64,000 nucleotides of DNA from Pedobacter riviphilus. Lineage in GTDB: Bacteria; Bacteroidota; Bacteroidia; Sphingobacteriales; Sphingobacteriaceae. The DNA lies in the NCBI RefSeq assembly GCF_014692875.1, contig NZ_CP061171.1:2480001-2544000 (forward strand), read 5' to 3'. The position numbers were made by a program, and so were the translations under genes. Below are positions 10,935 through 19,104 of the stretch, piece by piece (position 1 is the first letter of the stretch; every line of letters begins with the position of its first letter). Under the pieces are notes generated by a model that saw only the letters and a list, made by a program, of their open reading frames with translations, did not search any database and was not told the origin of the DNA.

Positions 10935-13900
10935 TTAAAATTTAACATTCAGGTTGATACCGTAGCTGCGTGTGCTCGGGTTAGAAAGACTTTCCAACCC
11001 CTGTCCGTTGCCAGTATTAAAGGCTACTTCCGGATCAATATCTACCGTATTGCGGTGGATAATCCAAAGGTTACGGCCAACAAGTGATACAGAAACCCCT
11101 TGCAAACTTAGCGGACGGATCCACTTTGCCGGCAAATTGTAACTAAGCTTAACTTCACGAAGCTTAACGTAAGAGGCATCGAATATATTTGCTTCATCGA
11201 TATTCCTAAACGATTTATAATATTGTTGAGCAGGTAACACTTTTTCATTACGTTTACCATCGGTAGTTACGCCATCAAAAACAATCCCGTCATCATAAAC
11301 CGTTACACCTGCCGGAGCAGCTCCGTTTACCCTTACGGTGCCATTTTCCTTTTTATTATCTGGATAATAGTAAGAAATACCACCATATTCTGCTGCTCTT
11401 CCTGGCAGTGTAGAGGCTAAAACTCCGGTATAAGTACCTGTTGCATAGGTGCCATTATAAATAGAACCACCAAAACTTGCATCAACCAATACGCCTAAAC
11501 TTATACCTTTATAGGTGAAGGTATTGTACACCCCGCCAATCCAATCTGGTGTATATTTTCCCAAAACCTGTTTGGTTGGGTTTGTAGCTGGTGCTCCTGT
11601 GGCGTTTACAATAATATTTCCATTTCCGTCTCTTAAAAAGGCCGTTCCGAAAAGCGATCCATAAGGTTGTCCAACGGTAGCAATCACCTGTGCTGAATTG
11701 GTAGCGACAATGTAATTTGTTAATAATTTCTCCGCATCGAGTTCAATTACCCTACTCCTGTTTGCAGCGAAATTAAAATCAATATCCCAGGTAAACTGTT
11801 TTTTAATTGGTGTAATGCCCAACTGTGCTTCTATGCCTTTGTTGTTTATTTTTCCGGCATTAAGCAGTTTTGAGCTAAATCCGGTACTTTGACTTACATC
11901 GGCTGCCAAAATCTGATTGTAACTATTGGTATTGTATGCACTTAAATCGAAACGTAACCTTTTGTTAAAGAAAACAGCCTCAACACCCAGTTCTGTTGAA
12001 GTGGTAGTTTCTGGTTTAAGGTTAGGATTAAGATCGATATTACTTGTGGTAAGTTGAGGGTTTGCATTAAACGGCGCACTAAATGCATAAGTATTAATCA
12101 AACGGTAAGGATCTGCATCTTTACCAACTTTAGACCAACCTCCGCGTATTTTTAAATAGTTAAGAGCTTCGCTTTTAATATCGAACGCTTCGGTTGCTAC
12201 AAAACTTCCGTTAAATGATGGGTAAAAATAAGACCTGTTCTGTGCGGGCAAGGTAGATGACCAATCGTTACGGGCCGTAATGTTGGCAAAAAGGTAATTT
12301 CTGAAGCCAATCTGTCCAGAGGCATAAACACTGTAAGATTTTAATCTTGATAAATTATTTGATGAAATTAGCGGATCACGAGAGTTTTTAAGGGTATAAA
12401 GTCCGGCGATGGCCAGTTTAGGTGCACTTTGATCGTTCTGCTCAATATATTGCCTGCGTATGTTCCCACCACCTAACAATTCGAGGCTAAAATCATCATT
12501 CAACTGTTTGTTAAAGTTTAATGTCGCGTCTGTATTATTTTCACTTACGGTAAAGGCACTCTCAGTATAAGAGCCGAAAGGCGTTCCATTGGTACCATAG
12601 GCAATCCTCACTTTACGTCTATCGTTGTAATAATCGGTCCCTGATCTGAAATTGAAATCAAGTCCATCAATAATCTTATAGTTAAGGGCTAAACTTCCAA
12701 TAATCCGGCTACGGTTTTGCGATACTGTATTTTCGTATGCTACCCAATAAGGATTGCTGTAATAGCTGTTGTTCCAGTTAAACGTTTTTCCATTTTCGTC
12801 CAAATAGTTTTTCAATTGGTTAATATCAACCTGGCGGCCGAACCAGGTAAACTGCAACATCGTACTGGTTGATCTCGAACCGCCTGTTCCAGGTAAATTA
12901 TCAGAGTTAAGTTTGCTATAATTTGCATTGGCAGTTAAGGTTAACTTCGGTGTTATTTTTAATGATGTATTGAGCACAAACGAATTTTTGCCCTGACCAG
13001 AGTTAGGTACGATCCCCACCTGTTTTAGGTTATTATATGATATCCGGTAATCATATTTTTCACCGGCATCTGCAACCGATACCCCATTGTTCAATGAATA
13101 TCCTGTTTGAAAGAAATCGCGCACATTATCGGGATGTGCCACAAAAGGAACGGCTACTCCCTTCGAAAAAAATTGTGGAATTAGTCTACCATCCAATTTA
13201 GGTCCCCAGCTTTCATCTACGCCATCGTTAATGCCTTTACCTGCACCGTCTACGTAACTAAACTTGCCTTCAGATCCCTGACCGAAAGCATTTTGATAAA
13301 CAGGCAGGGTGAGTAAAGTTTCTAAAACAGCATTCGAATTGATGGCAATGCCTAATCCTTTTTTCGATTTACCCGTTTTGGTTTTAATGAGTATAACGCC
13401 TGCTGCAGCCCTCGAGCCATATAGCGCCGCGGCATTTGGTCCTTTCAACACACTCACCGATTCTATATCTTCCGGATTGATATCTGAAATGGTATTGGCA
13501 TAATCTCTTGCCCCAGCCGAATTTAACTGAGAGTTATCTACCGGAATCCCATCAACTACAAATAATGGCTGGTTATTTCCTGCAATGGAAGTTTCTCCCC
13601 TAATAACCACTCGTGATGACCCCATACTCCCCTGGCTGTTGGTTACCCGTACACCAGCTATTTTTCCGGCCAGTGCATTTACCAGGTTGGATTCTTTAGC
13701 TTCAGCCAAATCCTGTCCTTTTAATTCCTGAACAGCATAACCTAGCGATTTTTTCTGTCGCGAAATACCCAATGCCGTAACCACTACCTCATCCAACGCA
13801 TTATCGCTTGATTGAAGAATGACCGAAACTGGGCCTGCATTTTTATTGATTTGTATTTCCTGACTCTTAAAACCGATATAAGAAAATACCAAGGTGCCCT

Positions 13901-14102
13901 TATCTGGTGCACTAATAGAGAAAGCTCCTTTTGCATCAGAAATGGTGGTTTGTTTGGTTTCTTTTATTAATATGGAAACACCTGGGAGTGTTTCACCATC
14001 TGCCGACTTTACCGTTCCGGTAACCGTGACATCTTGAGCGGAAAGCTTTTGTGCTATGAGGAGCAAAAAGATAAGCGCTATTGATTTTAAATTTTTAAGC
14101 AT
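10935..14102 (-). CDS. SusC/RagA-family TonB-linked outer-membrane protein
   Basis: The 1,055-residue product has a signal peptide (ending LIAQKLSAQ). A carboxypeptidase-regulatory-like domain covers about residues 25 to 100 (VTGTVKSADGETLPGVSILIK, YIGFKSQEI). The plug carries LFVVDGIPVDN, DIESVSVLKGPNAAALYGSRAAAGVILIKTK, and the 22-stranded barrel ends in SYGINLNVKF. It imports a substrate across the outer membrane using TonB energy with the SusD protein encoded 11 bases downstream. Its start lies about 100 bases after an intrinsic terminator that itself follows a SAM-I riboswitch and a 24-codon ORF. If transcription reads through, this is a methionine-responsive uptake operon. Confidence 0.94.
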   Translation of the reverse strand: MLKNLKSIALIFLLLIAQKLSAQDVTVTGTVKSADGETLPGVSILIKETKQTTISDAKGAFSISAPDKGTLVFSYIGFKSQEIQINKNAGPVSVILQSSDNALDEVVVTALGISRQKKSLGYAVQELKGQDLAEAKESNLVNALAGKIAGVRVTNSQGSMGSSRVVIRGETSIAGNNQPLFVVDGIPVDNSQLNSAGARDYANTISDINPEDIESVSVLKGPNAAALYGSRAAAGVILIKTKTGKSKKGLGIAINSNAVLETLLTLPVYQNAFGQGSEGKFSYVDGAGKGINDGVDESWGPKLDGRLIPQFFSKGVAVPFVAHPDNVRDFFQTGYSLNNGVSVADAGEKYDYRISYNNLKQVGIVPNSGQGKNSFVLNTSLKITPKLTLTANANYSKLNSDNLPGTGGSRSTSTMLQFTWFGRQVDINQLKNYLDENGKTFNWNNSYYSNPYWVAYENTVSQNRSRIIGSLALNYKIIDGLDFNFRSGTDYYNDRRKVRIAYGTNGTPFGSYTESAFTVSENNTDATLNFNKQLNDDFSLELLGGGNIRRQYIEQNDQSAPKLAIAGLYTLKNSRDPLISSNNLSRLKSYSVYASGQIGFRNYLFANITARNDWSSTLPAQNRSYFYPSFNGSFVATEAFDIKSEALNYLKIRGGWSKVGKDADPYRLINTYAFSAPFNANPQLTTSNIDLNPNLKPETTTSTELGVEAVFFNKRLRFDLSAYNTNSYNQILAADVSQSTGFSSKLLNAGKINNKGIEAQLGITPIKKQFTWDIDFNFAANRSRVIELDAEKLLTNYIVATNSAQVIATVGQPYGSLFGTAFLRDGNGNIIVNATGAPATNPTKQVLGKYTPDWIGGVYNTFTYKGISLGVLVDASFGGSIYNGTYATGTYTGVLASTLPGRAAEYGGISYYYPDNKKENGTVRVNGAAPAGVTVYDDGIVFDGVTTDGKRNEKVLPAQQYYKSFRNIDEANIFDASYVKLREVKLSYNLPAKWIRPLSLQGVSVSLVGRNLWIIHRNTVDIDPEVAFNTGNGQGLESLSNPSTRSYGINLNVKF

Positions 14103-14204
14103 ATTGTGTAGTTAATTAGTTAATAAGGGATAATAATTTTGGGCAAAACAATTCCTAACGGTTAATAACCGTGTTTTATAAGAAAACAAAGGAATGGTTA
14201 GATC

Positions 14205-14240
14205 AAAAAAGCCTGTTAAATGGAGCGATTTTAACAGGGC
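14205..14240 (-). terminator. Intrinsic terminator between the 24-codon ORF and SusC
   Basis: On the minus strand a 9-bp stem (cctgttaaa with tttaacagg) closes a 9-base loop and is followed by six T residues. The 5' arm of the stem contains the stop codon of the 24-codon ORF, so a ribosome finishing that ORF would sit on the stem. This is the geometry of a translation-coupled attenuator, or simply the end of a short riboswitch-controlled transcript. Confidence 0.75.
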
Positions 14241-14305
14241 ATGCGCATTCGGAAGTATGCACTAAGGTTTGCATCAATAGCTTTTAGCTTGTCTGTTTTT
14301 TTCAT
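14231..14305 (-). CDS. 24-residue peptide downstream of a SAM riboswitch (leader or small protein)
   Basis: An ORF of 24 codons begins at an ATG at 14305 and ends with a TAA inside the following terminator stem. The peptide begins MKKTDKLKAID and ends FRMRMPC: two of its three Met residues and its only Cys fall in the last five codons. It is the first open frame after the SAM-I riboswitch and its terminator. No family is recognised. It could be a leader peptide whose translation is sensitive to Met or Cys supply, or a functional small peptide made when SAM is low. No strong ribosome binding site is visible, as is usual in this phylum. Coding is inferred from context only. Confidence 0.5.
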   Translation of the reverse strand: MKKTDKLKAIDANLSAYFRMRMPC

Positions 14306-14354
14306 CTGAATAATTTTCTTTAAACCGTATTTACTTTTCAAGCGTGCATCAGGG

Positions 14355-14388
14355 CAAAAAAAAAGCACCCCATAAATCAGAAGTGCTC
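14355..14388 (-). terminator. Terminator of the SAM-I riboswitch expression platform
   Basis: On the minus strand agcacttc and ggggtgct form an imperfect stem with G.U pairs, immediately followed by nine T residues. It lies about 20 to 50 bases downstream of the riboswitch core. This matches a SAM-dependent transcription-termination platform. Confidence 0.75.
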
Positions 14389-14407
14389 CATATATTCTTA
14401 TAAGGAT

Positions 14408-14533
14408 AACGCAAACAACTGACTTAACTACCCCAGATTCATCTGAGATGGAATTAGCACCATTTCTAAAAATTAGATGGTTGCTAAGGCTTCACAGGGC
14501 CATTCCCTCCGCCTTTCTTGATAAGTATTTTAA
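14408..14533 (-). promoter_or_regulatory. SAM-I (S-box) riboswitch
   Basis: Reading the minus strand from about 14533, the core elements are in the right order: cttatcaagaaaggcggagg, ggaatggccctgtgaagcc, ttagcaacc, then ggtgctaattcc, a catctcagatg hairpin, and a closing ttaagt that can pair with the first acttat. These are the conserved parts of the SAM-I aptamer (kink-turn, P2/P3 junction, and the ggtgctAAtTCC strand). In known cases SAM binding represses methionine and sulfur genes. Here the downstream genes are a 24-codon ORF and a SusC/SusD pair. A thiol-protein gene starts 130 bases away on the other strand and is not controlled by it. Confidence 0.92.
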
Positions 14534-14665
14534 AATAACTGGGGCAAAGGTATAATTAATTCCATTTATCCTATAGTTTTTATAGATTTTTATTGAAATA
14601 TTTTTTCTTTGGCAATTACATCCATATCTTTGTCTACTAATTTAGTCGATAAATATACATCCCCA

Positions 14666-15937
14666 ATGAAACTAAAATCCATTTTAGCAGCCGTATTGGC
14701 CATATCAACAACTTTTATCTATGCCCAGGAACATAATACTTTACCCAATCAGGTAGTAAAACTCAACAAAATAAAATCTAAAGCCTTTGTTTCCCTCGGC
14801 AATTGGCGCGGCATAGCGAAAGTAAAGGAAGGTCTGGAAATTCCTTTTAATTTCGAGATCAATGAAAAAAGCGGTCAACAGAAATTATATTTCCGCAATG
14901 CCGAAGAAAGTTTCGAAGGTGGTCTGGTAAAACAGACTGCTGATTCACTTTTCGTAAAACTGGATCAGTTTGATAACGAACTCGCATTTGCAATAGATGG
15001 CGATCATTTATCTGGTACATTAAGAAAGCAAGATAAAACTGGCCAACCTTTGGTAATTATTGCTGAACGAAAAAATTATCGTTTTAAAACGGCAGATAAA
15101 CCAGCAACAGCAGACTATTCTGGTAGTTATGATGTGGTTTTTAAATCGCCAAATGGTAAAGAAGAAAAAACAGTAGGTTTATTTAAGCAAACGGGAAACA
15201 AACTTACGGGTACTTTTTTACGCGTAACAGGCGATTCGCGCTATCTGGAGGGCGTTGTGGAAGGAAATGAGTTTCAACTTTCTAGTTTTATTGGCTCCTC
15301 CTCTCCTGCCTATTACAAAGGAACTTTCCAGTCAGATGGCTCATTAACCGGTGAAATTTTAGGTACAAGGGGAAGCCAGTCTTTTACCGGGACCAAAAAT
15401 AAAGATGCTGCCCTGCCTGATCCTTATAAACTCACCTACCTTAAAAAAGGATATAAAACACTTGATTTTAGCTTTCCTGATATCAACGGGAAAAAGATTT
15501 CGCTAAAAGATGAGAAGTATAAAAACAAAGTGGTGATTTTGACCATCACCGGAAGCTGGTGCCCTAACTGTGTTGACGAAGCTACCTTTTTGGCGCCGTG
15601 GTACAAAAAGAACAAAAACCGCAGTGTAGAAATTATCGCTTTACATTACGAACGCTCAACCGAACCTGAATATGCAAAAAAGGTGATGACACGTTTCCGC
15701 GAACGTTTTGGAATTGATTACGACCAGGTTATTGCAGGTACTGCCGATAAACAGGTGGTATCCGAATCGTTGCCTGCACTCGATTCTTTTTTATCGTTCC
15801 CAACCACGATAATAATTGATAAACAAGGTAATGTAGCCCAGATCCATACTGGTTTTAATGGTCCGGCCACAGGTAAGTTTTATGATGAATTTATTAAAGA
15901 ATTTAATACTGAGATTGATACGTTACTGAAGAAATAA
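14666..15937 (+). CDS. Secreted TlpA-like thiol-disulfide oxidoreductase
   Basis: With the start at the ATG at 14666 the product is 423 residues and opens with a clean signal peptide (MKLKSILAAVLAIS, ending IYAQE). The upstream start at 14609 would put 19 unrelated residues before it. The N-terminal two thirds are beta-rich and unassigned (NWRGIAKVKEGLEIPF; YSGSYDVVFKSPNGK). The C-terminal 150 residues form a TlpA/AhpC-type thioredoxin fold (DFSFPDINGKKISLKD) with the active site SWCPNC. It probably works in the periplasm as a reductase or thiol carrier. It is monocistronic, transcribed away from the SAM riboswitch. The partner is unknown. Confidence 0.85.
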   Translation: MKLKSILAAVLAISTTFIYAQEHNTLPNQVVKLNKIKSKAFVSLGNWRGIAKVKEGLEIPFNFEINEKSGQQKLYFRNAEESFEGGLVKQTADSLFVKLDQFDNELAFAIDGDHLSGTLRKQDKTGQPLVIIAERKNYRFKTADKPATADYSGSYDVVFKSPNGKEEKTVGLFKQTGNKLTGTFLRVTGDSRYLEGVVEGNEFQLSSFIGSSSPAYYKGTFQSDGSLTGEILGTRGSQSFTGTKNKDAALPDPYKLTYLKKGYKTLDFSFPDINGKKISLKDEKYKNKVVILTITGSWCPNCVDEATFLAPWYKKNKNRSVEIIALHYERSTEPEYAKKVMTRFRERFGIDYDQVIAGTADKQVVSESLPALDSFLSFPTTIIIDKQGNVAQIHTGFNGPATGKFYDEFIKEFNTEIDTLLKK

Positions 15938-15959
15938 GCATAGCACTCTCATTTCTTAT

Positions 15960-16013
15960 CGGTTGGTGTCTCACCAACCGAAATAAAGCGTTGGTCGGTG
16001 AGACACCGACCAA
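15960..16013. repeat. Pair of mutually complementary hairpins after the thioredoxin gene
   Basis: Two adjacent hairpins are present: cggttggtg-tc-tcaccaaccg (15960-15980) and ttggtcggtg-aga-caccgaccaa (15991-16013). Their inner parts (ggtgtctcacc and ggtgagacacc) are also reverse complements of each other, so alternative long-range pairing is possible. A relative of the first hairpin occurs near 8,860. This may serve as terminator and is probably a dispersed intergenic repeat family. Confidence 0.6.
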
Positions 16014-16113
16014 TAGAACTTCCGTGATTTCCGTGCTTCCGTGGCAAATTAAATGGTAGCACAGGCAAGCCACTCCAAATAATAAATAATAATGCATAAT
16101 GTATCGTTTTTGT

Positions 16114-16740
16114 AAAGCAGGTTTAGCGCACTTCAGTTCGGGCAGTCCTTCTTTTCGCTTCTATCTTTTTGTGACTGTAATTACATAAAAAATAGCGTTT
16201 TACATTTTGTTCTTAGTAGTAACTGTGTTTTTAGCCCCGGGCGAAGCGGCATCCCTGAAGCGCAGCGAAAGGATATAGCAGAGAACGGGAACAAACTTTA
16301 ATAATTGCCCCTGACATTGCGCTTCAAAAACATATACCGTTCCCTTTTTGGAAAGCAGGTTTAGCGTACTTCGGTTAGGGCAGTCCTTCTTTCCGCTCCT
16401 ATCTTTTTGCGAATGTTATTGCTGCCTGTTTGGCTCTGCAACAAAAAGGATAGCCGCTGCAATAAGGTTTATTTAACAAAGGTTTGTACAAGGAACAAAA
16501 TAGCGTTTTACATTTTGTTCTTAGTAGCAACTGTATTTTTAGCCCCGGGCGAAGCGGCATCCCTGAAGCGCAGCGAAAGGATACAGCGAAGAACGGGAAC
16601 AAACTTTAATAATTGCCCCTGACACTGCGCTTCAAAAACATATACCGTCTCCTTTTTGGAAAACAGGTTTAGCACACTTCAGTTTTAGGCAGTCCTTCTT
16701 TCCGCTCCTATCTTTTTGTAAATGTTATTGCTGTTTGTTT
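16114..16740. repeat. Three tandem imperfect copies of an intergenic element
   Basis: The region from the thioredoxin gene to the protease has no gene but is strongly repetitive. Copy 1 starts at 16114, copy 2 at 16352 and a truncated copy 3 at 16661. Each begins aaa(g/a)caggtttagc and continues with cagtccttctttccgctcc. Copies 1 and 2 share a G+C-rich core (16233-16279 and 16541-16587) containing agccccgggcgaagcggcat and ctgaagcgcagcgaaagg, followed by gaacgggaacaaactttaat. Copy 2 has an extra insert of about 70 bases (about 16,423 to 16,497). Short open frames inside are not convincing genes. It resembles the non-coding repeat elements often seen between genes in Bacteroidota. Confidence 0.75.
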
Positions 16741-16777
16741 GACCTTTACTGACTGCTTCCGTGGCAAAAGCACCAAG

Positions 16778-18454
16778 CTATTGAATAGCTTTCGATACAA
16801 AACTAATAATTGTTTTCTTTGGTATCACCACCGTTGTTGTCCGGCTAAACCTTGCGATGTTAATCCCATAAAAATGACCTTCCCAATCAAAAACTGGCGA
16901 TCCGCAGGCATTTGCTTTAATGGCTGCATCGTGTGTAAAAACAGCATTAAACCCATCTCTTCGTTCTGATTTTCCACCTTCAAATTTCTCTGCCGGATGA
17001 TTTGATACCGACTGACCCCGTCCCGCTAGTTTTAGTGTTTTACTCATCTTACCTGAAGCATTTTCCCATTCAAAAATAACCTCATCTCCTGCCCAATATT
17101 TCATCATTTCGGGCGCAAATTCATTTGCCTTTTTGATAAGTTTCCCATTAATGCCAATGAGTTCATCGCCAACTTTTACTCCTGCTTTCTCGGCCGGGCT
17201 ACCTTCTTTAATTAATGAGAATTGAACTGGGCTGGAATTGTATACCACCATAGCTCCCAAATAAGGTTGACTGTTAATTTTCGGCAAATTAAATAGCGTA
17301 CTGCCCAAAATACTGCGCATCACTTTGCCAGCGGGATCAATGCTATAAAGAAGTTTACCCATTTCTATTTTAACGCTGTCGCCATCAGAAATATTTAAAT
17401 CAATTCCACCAGTTATTCGCTGTTCAAGTTCAAATAAAACCAGGTCGTTTTCCTGATCTTTTCCAATCAACTTAATCGGCACTGCGGTTCCATTAATATC
17501 ACATTGTGCTTGTTCGCCAACTATAGTGTTTTTACTCAGTAGAAACTGTTTTTTAGCTCCATTTGTTGTGCTAACATTCAATAAAGTAGCGTAAATATCC
17601 TGGTTTTCTCCTTTTATCAAACTTTTGACGAAAAAGCAGCTGTTTTTAAGCCTTGGTATATCAAAATCAGGGTGTAAAGCCTTTTGTTTGCTTTCTTTCT
17701 GTAATTGCAAAGACAAGGGATCTGTTTTCACACTATCTTGTTTTTCAGGGAAAGCCGTATAAAGCGTTTCACTGTTCAAGGCTGTCCAATAACGGCGGTA
17801 AAGGTCAACCGGAATTTCAAAATTCATTTCTTCTGAAACATCAATGGCACTGTGCAACCCGATTACACGGCCATAATAATCGAATAACGGGCCACCAGAA
17901 TCGCCAGGTTCCATTTTGCAGGTGGAGCGGATAAAACCATATTCGTTTTTTACTTCTGCAACACTGCCCAACCTTAAAGTTGGGAGTGTTTGGTTTAAGC
18001 TTTCGGGATAAGAAATACTGATACAAGGTTCGTTTTTAAGCAAACTTGCCGAATAACCCATCTCTGCAAATGGATAGGTGCCTTTATCGGTAATTTTCAT
18101 CATGCCCACATCTGGAATGCCAGGCGTATCTTTATTTTCTATTTTTCCTAAAGCCATTGCAATACATTCACGTCCATCGGAAAAAAAAACCTTATAATTT
18201 TTACCCGGTAAAATGGTATGTGCAGCCGTTAAGATATAACCATCGGCACTTACTACCACGCCGCTAAACTGTGCACTGGTTCTTTGGTTCTGCTGTACAT
18301 CGAAGCCCCACATGCGTACACTTGCAGGATATGCCTTTTTAACCGCTTGGGCAATGGTATACTGAAATTTAGCCACCAGCTTTTTCTGTGCGGTAGCATT
18401 TAGGTTAAACAGTATCACTAAGGTTACTGTTAATGCCTTTATAGAATTATTCAT
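16778..18454 (-). CDS. Secreted trypsin-like serine protease with PDZ domain
   Basis: The 558-residue product has a signal peptide (ending NATAQK). A trypsin-like domain covers about residues 35 to 230 with the full triad visible: His in LTAAHT, Asp in IPDVGMMKI and Ser in MEPGDSGGPL. A second, probably inactive protease-like segment (residues 280 to 390, LLSKNTIVGEQ, DLVLFELE) precedes a PDZ domain (SPAEKAGVKVGDELIGINGK). A C-terminal segment echoes the protease fold again (ACGSPVFDWEGHFYGINIARF). It is the last gene of the ten-gene minus operon, 2 bases after the TlpA gene. It probably processes proteins at the envelope; the substrate is unknown. Confidence 0.85.
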   Translation of the reverse strand: MNNSIKALTVTLVILFNLNATAQKKLVAKFQYTIAQAVKKAYPASVRMWGFDVQQNQRTSAQFSGVVVSADGYILTAAHTILPGKNYKVFFSDGRECIAMALGKIENKDTPGIPDVGMMKITDKGTYPFAEMGYSASLLKNEPCISISYPESLNQTLPTLRLGSVAEVKNEYGFIRSTCKMEPGDSGGPLFDYYGRVIGLHSAIDVSEEMNFEIPVDLYRRYWTALNSETLYTAFPEKQDSVKTDPLSLQLQKESKQKALHPDFDIPRLKNSCFFVKSLIKGENQDIYATLLNVSTTNGAKKQFLLSKNTIVGEQAQCDINGTAVPIKLIGKDQENDLVLFELEQRITGGIDLNISDGDSVKIEMGKLLYSIDPAGKVMRSILGSTLFNLPKINSQPYLGAMVVYNSSPVQFSLIKEGSPAEKAGVKVGDELIGINGKLIKKANEFAPEMMKYWAGDEVIFEWENASGKMSKTLKLAGRGQSVSNHPAEKFEGGKSERRDGFNAVFTHDAAIKANACGSPVFDWEGHFYGINIARFSRTTTVVIPKKTIISFVSKAIQ

Positions 18455-18456
18455 TG

Positions 18457-19074
18457 TTATTTATGATTTTTAGCCAGGTTAATCCGCTCAGAAATTTCGT
18501 GGAGCGCTGCGGCATCGGTTCCGGCAAACCCAGTTAGTTTAAATACAATATTACCTGCTTTATCGATAACGAATTTTGCAGGGATGGCAATCACCCCATA
18601 ATCTTCAACCGCAGCATTACGCCCAGCTTCATCTTTCAGATCCATCAGCACCTGAAAATTAAAACCCGATTGTGCGATATATTTTTTCACATCTTCCAAT
18701 GGTGTTTTGCTGGTTTCCCAAGTATGGATAAATAAGAACTTTACAGAAGGATCATTTTTATAGGTATTAACGGCAAGCTGCATCGCAGGAAAAGATTTTT
18801 TGCAGGGCACACACCATGTCGACCAAAAATCGAGTACAATTACTTTCCCTTTTAGATCCTTTAGCGACACTACATTTCCAGCGAGGTCTTTTAAGGTAAA
18901 ATTGGGTGCAGGCAAGCTAATCATTTCTGCCAAAAGTTTCTTATGAAGAGCATCTGCTTTATTCGCAGGAGGTTGTGCCTGCAGCGAAGTACATGCGAGT
19001 ACACTCAGCATAGCCAATAGGCAAAGCCTGAAAAAAGGTATCATATCTTTTAGGGTTAAAAACAGTAAGGCCAT
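18457..19074 (-). CDS. TlpA-family thiol-disulfide oxidoreductase
   Basis: The product is 205 residues, or 195 from the preferred ATG at 19044, which puts a signal peptide (MIPFFRLCLLAML, ending SLQAQ) at the N terminus. The mature part is a complete TlpA/ResA domain: PAPNFTLKDLAGNVVSLKDL, active site DFWSTWCVPCKK, and the cis-Pro loop IAIPAKFVIDK. It is likely a periplasmic thiol reductase. It sits between the DsbD-alpha-containing protein and the protease and is one of two TlpA paralogues in the operon. Confidence 0.88.
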   Translation of the reverse strand: MALLFLTLKDMIPFFRLCLLAMLSVLACTSLQAQPPANKADALHKKLLAEMISLPAPNFTLKDLAGNVVSLKDLKGKVIVLDFWSTWCVPCKKSFPAMQLAVNTYKNDPSVKFLFIHTWETSKTPLEDVKKYIAQSGFNFQVLMDLKDEAGRNAAVEDYGVIAIPAKFVIDKAGNIVFKLTGFAGTDAAALHEISERINLAKNHK

Positions 19075-19104
19075 TTTACAGCCCCTACTGTTTGCATAAG
19101 TAGC

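Noticed and set aside
9487..14102. The SusC/SusD pair as a galactoside-use locus with the nearby alpha-galactosidase
   Set aside because: The enzyme gene is separated by a 510-base region, an opposite-strand gene and a terminator, and the SusCD pair has its own SAM-riboswitch region.
16399..16622. Short overlapping open frames on both strands within the tandem repeats
   Set aside because: They follow from G+C-rich repeat cores lacking stops, differ between copies, and have no start context or domain.
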